Shown one piece after another: positions 1 to 11,866 of a stretch of DNA of 29,364 nucleotides. Source of the DNA: Silene noctiflora. Taxonomy: Eukaryota; Streptophyta; Magnoliopsida; Caryophyllales; Caryophyllaceae. Location: contig VHZZ01003988.1 in the NCBI GenBank assembly GCA_009801015.1, positions 7,703 through 37,066 of the forward strand, in the 5' to 3' direction. The notes beneath the pieces were generated by a model, which saw only the letters and a list, made by a program, of their open reading frames with translations, searched no databases and had not been told where the DNA came from. Made by a program: the position numbers and the translations under genes. How positions within the stretch are numbered: the stretch's first letter is position 1; every line of letters begins with the position of its first letter.

Positions 1-95
1 CCGAGCTCTCTGTGGATTCGACCCCTTAATACTACATTACTTGTGTTGTACCAAAGGGTATTTTTGCATAGGTGTGCGATAGCCTATCAAGGGAG
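1..95 (+). repeat. Possible edge of an LTR retroelement (fragment, cut by window start)
   Basis: The first bases contain a word of the type CTCTCTGTGGATTCGACCCC, followed by a GCATAGGTGTGCGATAGC-like stretch. From memory, this resembles the untranslated segment near the primer-binding region of plant Ty3-type retroelements. The expected TTTGGCGCCG-type continuation is absent and the DNA turns AT-rich, so it would be a truncated relic. No coding remnant is visible. Weak call. Confidence 0.3.
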
Positions 96-1300
96 ATGAA
101 TAGTAAGTAAATTATACATTCGATGTACTACCACCATTTCTATAGTTTCCGAGCATTATAATAAAAAATTTGAATTTTGTTTTAAAAATTATGAGTCTTA
201 GTATAAAGTTTTTGAGTTCATTCACTTAAACATTAAACTTAAAAAGTTACAATAAAACTCAAAAACACTAAATATAAGCTTAGTTAAATTTGAATTTTGA
301 TGAAATAATTAAAATGTAACTTCTAAACTTTAATAAGCTCATAAAAAATATACATATGTTCAAAAACAAATAAAGTTCAAGATAATAAGCCCAGAAAAAA
401 TACATATATATGCTTGAAAACAAATAAGATCCGAGGTAATACATCCGATATATGTTCCTTTTTCCCGGAGATGAAAGGAGTGAGAGTATTTTAAAATCCT
501 TTGTTTGGATAACAAATAAAGGTGGAGAGAAATGAAAATGGAGGAATTTTGAGGGATCTATTTTCTTTCCTAAGACAAATCAAAATTTCTTTCAGAATAA
601 GACAGATTTGAAAGGAAGTTATATCCAAACACCACACTGGCACACGTTCTTCCCTCCATTCCCCTCCCTATCCCTCCTATTTTGGTATCCCTCATAGTTT
701 GATTTAACAAGACGGGATAAAACGAAATTGAGTTTGATTGTATAGGGGTATGAGGTTTTAAATTCATATTTGCTTAATTCTGTTTGTTCACCATAAGTTT
801 ATACAAGGGAAGAATGAAGAAGTTTGATTACAAGGGAGAGGGTGAGTACGAGATTTAAAGGGGTTGTGTTGAAGTTAGACCTTGCTTAGTAAAACTAGCT
901 AAAAAGAAACCTGAAAAGTGAAATACTAACTGAAACCTAAAAATGTGATTGTTAAGTTAGCTGAAAAGGTAATTGATTATAGAAAAAATGTTTGACAAAC
1001 TAGCTAAAAGGGTAGCCGATTTTAGTAAAATGACGTAAAAGGATGCGATAACAATTTAATATTATAGATTGAACGGGTAAAAGAGGAAATAAAATAAGTT
1101 CAGGTACTGAAAATCTAAAATATTACCCTAGGTAACATTTCATTTCAGCCAACTTGTTTACTAAAAAGTGCTATTTGCCAAACCCTAGTAAAAAAATAAG
1201 TTACCTAAAATTTTTGTCGAAAAAAAAAAATACTTCGGCAATTTGGCATTAACTTCATTATTAAATCCATTTCATTCTATTCAATGAAGCCAACCAAACA
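96..1300. other. AT-rich intergenic DNA, no gene seen
   Basis: No ORF here has recognisable protein content. Visible structures are a short direct repeat at 349-440, a second diverged direct repeat (951-983 and 994-1025, sharing the pattern AGCTRAAARGGTARYYGATT), and inverted GTTTGGATAAC / GTTATATCCAAAC words near 503 and 619. The latter could be the remains of a decayed MITE. Nothing else is supportable. Confidence 0.5.
349..440. repeat. Two-copy direct repeat of about 40 bases
   Basis: The copies at 349-386 and 399-440 share an ATACATAT core, then a TTCAAAAACAAATAA / TTGAAAACAAATAA stretch and a GATAATA / GGTAATA end. They lie next to each other and are about 80% alike by eye. No function is suggested. 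Confidence 0.55.
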
Positions 1301-1416
1301 CTCCCTTAATTCCGGACAATTGTTGTCCTTTGATTCTTAAAATAAAAGGGACAACAATTGACCGAAACACCTAAAAATAAAATAGGACAACAAATGACCG
1401 GGACGGAGAGAGCGAG
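1301..1416. mobile_element. Stowaway-like MITE (Tc1/Mariner type)
   Basis: The left end ACTCCCTTAATTCCGGACAA and the reverse complement of the right end, ACTCGCTCTCTCCGTCCCGG, form imperfect terminal inverted repeats. The TIRs continue into GTTGTCCT on both sides. The right end is followed by TA; the left-flank TA has been lost. Length (about 116 bases) and the CTCC/CCGTCC ends are typical of Stowaway elements. It lies about 1.4 kb upstream of the UBP start codon. Confidence 0.65.
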
Positions 1417-1418
1417 TA

Positions 1419-2810
1419 TTTTCGATCGCAACTCAGAACGGTAATTTTTTTGAGCGTTACTTTGAAAAAAAAAAATTAAATAAAATTCCAGCACACATAC
1501 ACTATTCACAAATCACTTGCATTCAATTCAACATTTTAACAGCAAACAACAAACAAAAACTAGAAGAAAGAGAGAGAGAAAATTGAGCATCTTTTACTAA
1601 CAACACTATTTGCTTATCTTACCCTTCTGCAGAATCAAAGTATCTCTTCAACCTAAGCAATAGCCAAACTCATACTTTCATACACAGATAAATTTATATA
1701 CACAAATATAATTTATTATTTTATTTTAAGGGTTTCTTGTATTAAGGTACTACCCTAATTTTCCTTTTTTTATTTTGACTTTTTTTAATTATTAAATCTT
1801 ACCCCTTTTTTTAGATTTAATTAGGTCTAAATCTGGAAATAACTTGTGGGTTTAATTCAAATTTGATGTCTTTTTGTGGAAATGTGATGTGGGTCTTGGT
1901 TGGTTTTGGTTGATTGGATTTATTATGTTGTTATTAGCAAGAAATTAGTGAAAAGTTTTGATTTTTATTAGTTTTTTTCTGTTCAAGTAGGGTTTTGTTA
2001 TTGTGAAAATTGTGTTTTTTGTATGAAAATGAAAGAATTTGTGTCACTTTCTGTGTTTGGATTCATCCCAAATCATGGGGTTTTGTTGAAAACTAGGTTA
2101 AGTGATGTTTGATTGTGTATTTGGCTCTTTGAGGTGTTAATTAGTTGTCTACATTGTTAATTTTTGGTGTAAACTGTAAAGTTTTCGCTTTCAATTGGTT
2201 GATTAATGCTTATTATATACTCTTTAGTCTGTTTGAAGTAGCTTTTCCCCTTGTCAAGGGATAGGGGGCAGTTATTAGTTGTTATCTACTCGATCGATGA
2301 GGTGAGATACCTGTGGTCATTGGCGGATCTAGTACTAAGAACTGAGGTCACTGAATATAGGATGACTATTTTATTTGTTATGTTTTGAATATGTCGAATC
2401 TTTGTGCTCAAAAAGATTAAATTGTAAATTTTGCATGATGTTAGCTTCAGTAATATCAATTGGTCTGCGGTTGTTGGCTGGGAGCGACTTTTTTTAACGA
2501 GGATTCTTGAATCTTTTCTTCAGAACCAATATTTGATAAGAAGCAGTCTTGCAACTTGGAAGTACGAACGGACATTGTCTCGCTAGAGTTGGGGTTGTGT
2601 GTTTAGCTAATTGTTATAAGAGACGAGTGATTTCATCCTTGAAGAGCATAAAAGGACTTGAGGGGATTATACTTAGCTTGGTCTCTTGGTTAATTTGTCT
2701 CCCTTCTTGGTGAAGGAAGATGTAAGTTTTATTTGTTTTGCAAATTTTGAGGATAGTAGCTAGGTAAAGCAGTTGAGTATAGGATTGGTCATGAGTAGGG
2801 TGAAGGGGAC
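1419..2810 (+). promoter_or_regulatory. Promoter and 5' leader region of the UBP gene
   Basis: This stretch between the upstream MITE and the UBP start has no protein-coding content. A GA-rich tract (AGAAAGAGAGAGAG, about 1564-1578) and pyrimidine-rich blocks suggest transcription starts around 1500-1700. A good acceptor-like site, TTTTCTTCAG, ends near 2522, and another CAG ends at 2770. A 5' UTR intron is therefore plausible, but its donor cannot be fixed from sequence alone. Upstream ATGs near the end are listed separately. Confidence 0.4.
2720..2725 (+). promoter_or_regulatory. Start-stop upstream element (ATGTAA) in the UBP leader
   Basis: An ATG is followed immediately by TAA, 86 bases before the UBP start codon. 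AUG-stop elements in plant leaders (for example NIP5;1) can hold ribosomes. It matters only if this segment stays in the mature leader, because ATGTAAG could also contain a donor-like GTAAG. Confidence 0.35.
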
Positions 2811-2937
2811 ATGCTCGAGCCAAGGAAAGCTGATATACCTGCCTTGTTTCTGGTCCTCGTTGTGCTGCCAGTGGTTTTGTACATCTTGCTTGGGAAATGG
2901 AGCGAGACTACTAGGAGAAAAGGGAGAAGAAATTTGA
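2791..2937 (+). CDS. Overlapping upstream ORF, 48 codons plus stop, out of frame with UBP
   Basis: The ATG at 2791 lies 20 bases before the UBP start in a different frame. It reads through the UBP start codon to TGA at 2935-2937. Its -3 base is G and its +4 base is A, so its context is no worse than that of the UBP ATG (-3 G, +4 C). A ribosome starting here would miss the UBP start. The peptide has no recognisable features, so any role would be regulatory rather than protein-based. That it is translated is inference. Confidence 0.4.
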   Translation: MSRVKGTCSSQGKLIYLPCFWSSLCCQWFCTSCLGNGARLLGEKGEEI

Positions 2938-5900
2938 TAGTTGAAGAGCCTTTTGAAGAAACCTTGAGAGCTGAACCTATGGCAACTGCCAGTGTTGCTC
3001 CTCTTGTTGTGCCTCCCCCCATCTCCCTGATTCGGGAGTGTGCTAGATGTCATGGCCCAGCTACCACACGTTGTTCCCGATGCAAGTCTGTTAGATACTG
3101 GTATGTGTATTTAGTGTTAAAAACATCATGCTGTTTTATCAGATATAGTCAATATCTAGTTTAATTGATAAATGATATTTATGGAAATACCCACCAAACT
3201 GAAGAATTGTTTAAGAAATGGTTGCCGCCGAAGGTTATGCTATTTGGTAGTGAATTTAGTTATATACTGTCAATAATAAACGCTAAAGTAAACCATTGGT
3301 GAAGGCAAAGTAGTCTACTCAAAAAACAAATACAAATGCAAAAGTCCAGGAATTAATAAGTTTACCTTTTTAGTTAAAATTTCCAACTATTTTCCAACTT
3401 TCTGTTGTTGCCCCTGACTTTGAACCGTAGTTCTGTGACTGCATGTACAAGGAAATCTGGTAGAACATTGTATGATCGCATACATCCAACTCCGTCTCCA
3501 CTTTACCAGCTCGAGCGTGAGCCTCCTGGATCATTAGGGTGAGATGTAGCATAGTAGGAGTGACTTACCCGGTCTTCATGACTATGTATACGTTATGAGA
3601 TAGTAAAGTAGTGATGAAGTGTAGCAAGGTACTATAATTGATATTCCTCTTACCAGATATCAAGATCACAATTCAAGAGTTTCTTGCCTTAAATTATCTC
3701 GTGTAACATCCTAGTTGCTTAAAACAGATAAATATGCTCCTCATGTCATGGTGATAGGTCGTTGTAGGCCAATGACTGACTACTATGAGTACTTTATGAC
3801 CGAACTGTTGAACATACGTTGTCCTTGTATCTTGACTTCCTATTAATACTCAGTTGTTGACCTGCATGCAGTTCTGGGAAATGTCAAATAATTCATTGGA
3901 GGCAAGGTCATAAAGATGAGTGCCAGCCACTAGATTATATCGACTCATCGTCATTAGATGGAGCTAGTGCTACGATGGAGTTCAGTCACGATCATTATAC
4001 TGAGTTTCATGGCTGCTCGTCACAGCTTCCTATGCAGGAACAAATCCATACAATAAAGCCAAATGCAATCTCTGATGATGTCTCTCTTAGTTGTTCAGCT
4101 ACCCTTGGTGCTGCTGAATTGTCCAGACCTGAGAGAAGGGTATCAGAAAGAAGAGGTTCACGCAAAAAAACCAAAGAAATGTTGGATGTCAGAAATAGAG
4201 CCGCCGCTAGCTCCTCTGACACAAATTTAAGGAGTACTCCAACTATATCAAACGAGGCTAATACTAGGCATAAGGTCGTCATACTTTTTAGATGATTTTG
4301 CTACTTTTATCTTGTTTTTAATTGAAATTCAGATTTTGCAAAATCAATGGTGTAAGTTCTGATTTACATTGCATGTGTTAGATCACTGTTCCAAGATCAT
4401 TTTCCTTGTGAAGCAGCGGTCATTTGATGTAGTTCTCCATGCAATTTTCATTTTGGCTCATACTGAAACCTTTATGTATTAGTAACACAAGAGTAAGACC
4501 CTGTAGATTGGACCCCCTTACCTTGCCATTTGCTGGAGCCCTTAAGGCACTCTGATAATGATTCTGAAATTGTGTAAACTCCCTTGTGCAGCTAAAAGGC
4601 AATGGGTCCTCTAAATCCGAGGATAGTTATCCAGATATGCCTCACATGAATCGTTCTGTGATATCTGATGGATATTCTGATCAGATGTATGGTTTGGAAT
4701 CACCTCTTGGGGTCCGCAGTCAGAACGGAGACTCATTATCATATGGAAAAAGAGCCATGGATAAAGTTGGGGTAGTTATAGAGTCCACTGCGCCTGCCAG
4801 GGAAGTGAGCAGATTTAGTAAAGAAGTTTCAAGGAAAAGTAGTTCCTTGCATATGCAGTCAAGCAACGGATCTAATGGTGTTGCAAATTTAGAGAGTGTT
4901 GAAGGACACCCAAAATCGGCAAAGTCAGTGACTAGAGCAGGAAGAGAACAAGTCCACCCAACTAAGCTGAGGAAGGCAAATGGTTCTGATGAATCAGGTA
5001 TGTTTGTCTTTGTGATTCAGTGTCCTCCCATTTGCTATATTTTTCTTTTTATGTAATTGTTTGTTCATTTATTGTCATGGTTGAACTTTGATTTTGGAAT
5101 GAAGCTAATATTGGCTTTTTTTTTCAAGACTTGTCGAAGTCCTGTTAGTTATTATGAATTTGCTTCAAGTAGAAACTTTTGAAAGCTATACAATGTGCAT
5201 ACCTTATATAACGTTCCCTTGTAAAAATCTTTATGGTAATGCTTAGTGACTTGATTAGATAAGGACTATCAGGTTTGAATTTTCAAGAAGAGATCTGTAT
5301 AACTTCCATTTTAGGGTTTTTTCTCTATGTATCATTTTCACTGATTGTCAGTCACTTTACCCTTTTATGGTTGGTCAACCGCAAATCATTTAAAAACAAT
5401 AAAAACTGAGAGGAAGTATTGAATGATAAGTCAACGGGTGGGGAACTGTCCATGATACGCTATCATTACTTGGCTATGATACCATATTATTACCATCTCA
5501 GTCTTGATGTATGTATACTAAGATAACCTATTATGGGATCAGCCTTTCTTCATTTCTATCCGTTTTGACATATTTTTGTTATGCTAAAAGCTTCAGGAGT
5601 GGGCACTTCCACATCTACACATGAAAATGATGGCACCATGAGTTCAGGGTTAAGGAAGATGACTGGACTCAAGAAGTTATCCAAAATGTTCAAACAGGAT
5701 GCTGGAATGGACATTCATAGCTTGAAGAAAGTCAAGGTCAGTTGGGAAACATTGTTACTTGAAATGCTTCTGGAACAGTTTGGCTAGTTGCTCACGTGAC
5801 TCCTTCATTTGTTTAATAATGATGCTGTTAATGTGTATATCAGGTGCTATTCCCTTTTGAGGTGTTCACAAGATTCTTTGAACATCAGGTTTTTGACTTG

Positions 5901-8900
5901 TCACCCAGAGGCCTACAAAATTGTGGAAACAGGTACAGCCTAAGCCCATAGTTCATAATAGGAGTGATGAATTATTGTGATGTAATTATCGTGTTCTTAT
6001 GTAGAAGCAGCTAGATTTTTACAAGTACGTAGATTAACAGTAAACAGCTATAAATCTTGGCTATTTTAGCTTATGGTCTTTTGTTTACCTAACATTTAAC
6101 CCTTTTTCAGATAGACTACCTAACATTTTTATTTTTCGATATGCTATCGTAATTTACGTTACTTTTGTCTAAAGCTACCAAATGACGATTCCCGACCATT
6201 TTATAGTCAATCCTCCACATTGATTCTTCCCAAGTCACGTGAGTTCCATCGACCCTCTATTGCTGACCGCCAAACACCACCAGCCAGTCATCCACCACTT
6301 TTGCTGACGAACCACCACGTCTCTTCAATCTAACCCATCGGCAGCTCCTTCGTTGGCCGTCACGTCGCTTACAACACACAAGCAACGCCAACATTGCTCC
6401 TCCGTCGACCATCATGTCGTCTTCCTCTGACCCACCGCCAGACCCACCACTTCTCCTCCATCTGACACACCGACTGACCCACCAAATCTGGGACCCACGA
6501 CCGCCATTTTCAACGCCTTCACCAGATCTGGGACCAAACAACTTCGTTTCTTCCTGTTCAGTCACTTCATCACCGCCATTCTCCTCTTGACAGTTGTGGT
6601 GCTGGTCAGTGATTTTTGGGTGGTGGTTAGTGGTGTTGGATGGTGGTTGATGGTGTTTAGTGCTGATGGAAGGTGGTTGTGGGTGGTATGCGGGTTGGTG
6701 GTGTCAAGGTGTGTGTGGAGGTGGTGAGTGGTCTGTGTGGTGGCGGTCGGTGGTGGTAGTTGTTGGTGGTATTTAGTGTTGTCTTTGGTGGTGGTGTTTA
6801 CTATAGAGAGAGAAAGGCTTAATGAGCAAATTAATTATGAAGTAACGTGATTTAGGGAGAGTCAATCCGGAGAATGACTAAAATTGCCAGAAATCATAAT
6901 TCGATACTTTGACAAAAATAACATAAATTTAGGTAGCGTATCGCAAAAAAAAACATGTTAGATAGTTGAACTGAACAAAGGCTTTCAAGTCTTTGCCTTA
7001 GCTTATGCATTTGCACCTTCTACTATAAAAGAGAACATAGTTACATACTACACCAAAACTCAGTTCATGCCGTAACTTTGTCTTTATCAATATTCTATTT
7101 ATCTGATGCATGAAATTGCGACGTATCCAACCTCTTGATAGATATCAATTCAACATTTATTTAATTCCATATGCAGTTGCTATGCAAATGCCGTGCTGCA
7201 GTGCTTAACGTGCACAAAACCTCTAGTCGTCTACCTGTTGAGCAGAATGCATTCAAGAGCCTGTAAAGATCTTATTCTGCTGTCATATATTTTATATTAT
7301 CACTCGTGTTTATGTGTCTGAGTTTCATTTTCTAATGTGTGACATAGGTTGTCGCAAAAACTGGTGCCTGATGTGTGAACTTGAGCAACATGTAATGATG
7401 TTAAAAGAAGCTGGTGGCCCTCTGTCTCCAAGCAGAATTTTATCACATATGAGGGGAATAAATTGTCAAATAGGCGACGGCAGTCAGGAAGATGCACATG
7501 AATTTTTAAGGTTCCTGGTGAAATTTGTGTATTCTTAACTTTTCTTATATGTTACTATCTTCAATGTTTATATAGGGTTCTATTATTGAGGCATCTATGT
7601 ATTTGAGTTCTAAACTTCGGATTTATCATTGGGCTCTTTTTCTAGGCTCCTTGTTGCATCAATGCAGTCCATTTGTCTAGAGGAAGTAGGCGGTGAGAAC
7701 CAGGTTCATCCCATTTTGCAGGAAACAACATTTGTTCTGCAAACATTTGGTGGACGGCTTCGATCACTGGTATAAACTCTTTTCGCTAACTGTAAATCAT
7801 TGCAATGTAGTTCGGAAGGAAAGTAGTAGGTTTTGTCAGCAGAGGAGGGCTGGAGGGGAAGACACGTTTAGATAGTATTTAATATCTGCTGCTCTATGCG
7901 TTATTATTCTTACTTGGCTAATATGGAAAATAGTTATACAACATGGTTCATTTGGCGAATAGTCTGATTAAAATGGTAATTTTGGAAAAAGACCCCAGAT
8001 ATTGTTTGAATTAAGTAATTTCTATACATGACAAATATTTGTTTGATTCGGACATGCAGGTTGTATGTCTAAGATGTCACCATGAGTCAGAACGATATGA
8101 GAACATAATGGATTTAACATTGGAGATTTACGGATGGGTTGAGTCACTTGAAGATGCACTCACTCAGTTCACTACCCCTGAAGATTTGGATGGAGAGAAC
8201 ATGTACCGATGTGGAAGGTTTGGCTCAAATTTTTACCCAATTGACTTGTGAAGCTGTTCTTATTATTCAGTTGTCATGGTAACACTCAAAACATTTTCAT
8301 GAAAAGGTGTTCTTCTTACGTCCGGGCGAGAAAGCAGCTGAGTATCGACGAGGCACCTAACATTCTCACTATTGTCCTGAAGAGGTTTCAGGTTTATTCT
8401 CTATTCCTTTTCTTTTTCTTATCTTTCCTTTCTTACTACTCCCTCTGTAGTTTGTCCATGATTAAACTTCTTGATTTGTTTCACAAAAAATTCTGGAACT
8501 ATTTTTTTTGGCAGCGTTCTGGAACAATATATTAATGGATGAAAGTGTAAGTTGATGAAAAATCGTAACTGTCGCAAGAAACGATGACAATAAATATTGA
8601 AATAACATACTAAAAGGAAAATAGTTCATGTTGGAAGTTTATACATGGACAATCCATAAATGGAAACCAAGAAGTCTATCCACGGATAGAGAAAAATAGA
8701 AAATCGATCGTTACTTGTTTCTAATGTTGTGAGTCACCAAAAAAGAATGTCTTTCTTTGCTGGTCATGGCTGCTTAGTGAACTTTGCTTTCATTTCTTGC
8801 TCTAAAATAAAAAAAAAAACTATGCGGGCTCTGGCCGTTGGTTTGGCTGTAACATTTCTAACAGTAGGGTTTTGTTCTTTGTTGATGCAGGAAGGCAGTT

Positions 8901-11210
8901 ATGGCAAAATTAACAAGTGCATTACATTTCCAGAAATGTTGGACATGGTTCCATATATGACTGGCACAAATGACGTTCCTCCGCTTTACATGTTGTATGG
9001 CGTGGTCGTGCATGTAGATACACTTAATGCATCCTTTTCTGGGCATTATGTGTCTTACGTGAAGGATCTGAAAGGAAATTGGTACAGGATAGACGATTCA
9101 GTGGTACGTTTGCCTCATCTCTTTTAAGTTTTGCACAATCAATGTTTTAGGTCATAATTACATGGTTTTTGTATATTTGTTGCAAATATTTTCTTACATA
9201 CTACCTCCATCCCGTTTATATTGTTCCCTTTTGATTTTGATGGTCAACTTCCGCTATTAATCTCTCCAAATATATGTAAAGTTACAATGTTAAATTTGTC
9301 AGGTTTGGATTACCAAAACAACTATTCTCATTTTAACTTGTAAAAAAGGTTACAACTATTGTATATTATGAGAAAATAGTGCACAAAGTTAACTATCAAA
9401 ATAGTGCACAAAATTTTCTTATAAGTCCGCCTTTTGCATTTGGCCAAGAGTGTGTTTACATGTTTAAGTGGAGGGCGTAGTTTCGAAGGTTTTGTCTAAA
9501 CCATACAGCTTGTTGATATATTATGTCGTGCGAAACTTTTTGTCTAGTTGAATTTCTCAGTATTTCCACTTTTAATGGACTTAAATTATTCTTTGGCTTT
9601 GTATATGGCTCACAAGATTGGATGCACTTCCTATCCTGTGAAGTAGTCGGACTATCCAATTATTGACACTGTTTTTATTACGACTCATCCAGAAACAACC
9701 TTAGGGTTTTTTAGCAACCTCTACGTGTTTTTAACATAGATGTACGGCTTAATTCTATATATCCGACCATTACTTTATGGCAGGAGTCGGTGAGGCACCA
9801 GAGTAATAATGAATTTGTTAATAAACTAGTACGCGTTCTGGTGATTGAGAACTTTAGCGAACTATTGTAGTTGAGAATTTGAGATATTGCGGGTATGCAT
9901 TTAAGCAAAATTGGATAAGATGTTCTTCGTCATAGTTTCCGTTCTTGACATTTACACAGATTTTTTTCCTTTTTGTTTCTCTCCATCTTTTTGCATGGCT
10001 TTGTTTATATTTTCCGGTATGCCATCGCAAATTATCAAAATTTGATGCCTATATCACTCCTTCGTTCCTAATACTTATGATGGTACTTAATAGGTCCAGC
10101 CAGTTCCTACAAGCCAGGTGATGTCAGAAGGAGCATATATCTTATTTTACATGAGGTAACATTACACCTTGACATAATAACTCATGGGTCTCGGTACTGA
10201 TCAAACCCTTGTATGGCTTGATATTATGAGTTGCTTGATTAGATCATGGTAAAAAGAGTAGCGAACTTGGTGTGCATAGTTTGTATGCTATCATGTATGC
10301 CTTGGGGTTTAATCCAGTGCGCACCGGTGGTAGCAGCTACGTGTTCCCTTCATTATTCCGTAAAAAAAAAAGAGAGAGAACTCTTACACGTTCTTGTGAT
10401 GTATGTCTGAAAATGTTCTTCGTACATTTTTTTTTAATTTGAACATGTAGTGCAGATAGCAGATTTGCACTATACCCTCTCTCCTGCACCGAGGTGTCAG
10501 CCATGTAGGACTCGACTCATTAGTTATCCCATTCAATCAAAAAATAAAAAATACTTGATAAAAAAAAGTTCTGCATCAATTACACAGGAACAGCATTTGT
10601 AGCAATTGTAAGATGCAAGCGAGCTGAGTCCGCTCTAGTCGACAAGCCTTTGAAATTGATTTGATTAAAGCGTGGTCAAACAGATCTCGAGCTTGACCCA
10701 ATCCCAGGATTAAGGTGTTGAATTCATACTTTTTTTTTGTATAGGTCTTTCCCTCGACCCCCAAGGGCATGCCTCAGAAAAGCCACAAAGAACCAACCTG
10801 CCAAGATCTTCAATTCCTGTGGACAAAATGCTCACAGGACCAACAGATTTACTCAAGCTACGGAAACTTATACCGAACCAAGCATCATGGAATTTTCCGA
10901 TGCCACTGCCAGCGATTGGTCTCTTTTCACAAGCTCTGACGACGCATCTTTCACCAGTGAAAGTACAAGAGATTCGTTCAGTTTAACTGATCATTCCGAC
11001 ATGTGCCATGTTGATCCATTTAGCTCGATGTTCAGCCATTCCCATCCCTCGCATAGAACCGTCTCCTGCAGAATGTTTTCAGGCAGCCAACCAACGACAC
11101 AATACATCTCCGAGGAAACTGGTTACATTTTAGATTCAGAAAATTTTGTAAATTATGAAACTAACTCCTCTGATTGTTTTGTAACATCTTTCAATGATTT
11201 TCACCTCTAA
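2811..11210 (+). CDS. UBP15: Ubiquitin carboxyl-terminal hydrolase (USP/C19), MYND zinc finger, UBP15/16 group
   Basis: This is a cysteine protease that removes ubiquitin from proteins. Thirteen exons join in frame to 894 aa: 2811-3100, 3872-4274, 4592-4997, 5597-5736, 5844-5932, 7177-7262, 7348-7510, 7646-7769, 8060-8217, 8307-8391, 8891-9103, 10094-10155, 10745-11210; all introns are GT-AG. Residues about 11-27 form a hydrophobic anchor. Residues 77-114 form a MYND finger (CARC, CSRC, CSGKC, HW, H, C). A Ser/Lys-rich linker runs to about 410. The catalytic domain has the Cys box GNSCYAN (C444), a zinc ribbon CLRC (570-573) and CGRC (618-621), the His box SGHY (H700) and WYRIDDS (D716/D717), ending at about 740. 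The Ser-rich tail is family-variable. The MLEPR start resembles Arabidopsis UBP15 as I remember it; there UBP15 promotes organ and seed growth and is a target of DA1. UBP16 or UBP17 remain possible. Catalytic residues look intact. Confidence 0.9.
6115..6966. mobile_element. Foldback-like non-autonomous DNA transposon with about 125-base TIRs, in UBP intron 5
   Basis: The left arm 6115-6240 (starting ACTACCTAACATTTTTATTT) matches the reverse complement of 6844-6966 (starting ACTATCTAACATG) along its length, with landmarks CGATATGCTA/CGATACGCTA, ACTTTTGTC/ATTTTTGTC and TCACGT. Inside, a CCACC-rich left half (6240-6500) faces a GGTGG-rich right half (6590-6800), so the whole element could fold on itself. 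No transposase is visible. I could not find a clear target-site duplication. A Mutator-like or foldback origin fits the long TIRs. Confidence 0.7.
9201..9412. mobile_element. Truncated Stowaway-like MITE in UBP intron 11
   Basis: A TA followed by CTACCTCCATCCCGTTTATA is a typical Stowaway left end. The matching right end (GGGATGGAGG type) is missing. The segment appears to end in two copies of AAAATAGTGCACAAA (9373-9387 and 9398-9412), which may be decayed internal sequence. The right boundary is uncertain. Confidence 0.4.
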
Positions 11211-11761
11211 CTGTAAAATTCTCAACTAGATTTTAGTCCTGTAGGAAATAACTCGTGCCCCAATTTTTTTCCAATTCCAAGCCCTTCTTGGTTGAATGGG
11301 GCATCTGTTAATATATTGTATTCTGCTGAATATTTGAGTTATCCTCGAAAATTATTTATAACAAATGTACTTCAGATTTTATGAGTATGACCATTGAGTT
11401 TTAACACTATTACATCCACAGAATATTGGATAATATAAAAACCCTTCTTTTGACTAAATCTTAACCCTTAAACTGAATCGAACTGAACGGAATGAAACTC
11501 GATGAAATCAAACTAAACAAGACAAAGCCCAGTGTAGGAACAAGACAGCCACCTGTTCTACCTCTCCCCATTTTTTGTCCCCACCTACAAAACCCCTAAA
11601 ACAATTAAAAATTAATTTTAAACCCCTCAACAAACACAAAATTCTCTTTCTCTTTTTATTTCCTTTTTAATTTCTACCTGAAAAACCCTAAAATTCTCAA
11701 TATTTTATCACTCACTCACTCACCCTGTCACCCACCCACCTTTTTCTCCTTTTCTTAATTA
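11211..11761. other. UBP 3' UTR and CID promoter region
   Basis: This is intergenic space between two head-to-tail genes. The first about 150 bases are probably UBP 3' UTR, rich in T and AT. A degenerate CTGAAC/CGAAC/GGAATG run (about 11470-11520) and pyrimidine-rich blocks (11640-11760, such as TCTCTTTCTC) follow. These CT blocks are common just upstream of plant transcription starts. No ORF of interest. Confidence 0.5.
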
Positions 11762-11771
11762 TATATATAAA
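11762..11771 (+). promoter_or_regulatory. Probable TATA box of the CID gene
   Basis: TATATATAAA stands about 410 bases before the start codon. A start of transcription about 30 bases downstream would fall near 11800, just before a TTCTTCTTCTTG tract typical of plant 5' leaders. Confidence 0.5.
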
Positions 11772-11866
11772 CATCAATAAATTTCACACTAAAAAACTAT
11801 AATTTCTTCTTCTTGTTCTTCTCCCAAATCCTCTCAATTTTGATCATCATCAAACAATTCACAAAA

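Noticed and set aside
2760..3053. Minus-strand ORFs opposite UBP exon 1
   Set aside because: They are antisense shadows of the exon that encodes the membrane anchor and MYND start; no family features.
6257..6565. Minus-strand 102-codon ORF in UBP intron 5
   Set aside because: It comes from the CCACC-rich core of the foldback element; the protein is low-complexity Gly/Arg/Trp and matches no family I know.
7693..7875. ORF overlapping UBP exon 8
   Set aside because: Wrong frame; the true frame gives a sequence continuing the USP domain with correct splice phases.
8729..9127. A 132-codon ORF read as a separate protein
   Set aside because: Only 8891-9103 is coding (UBP exon 11 with the His box); the first part is intron sequence ahead of a GATGCAG acceptor, and the end runs into the next intron.
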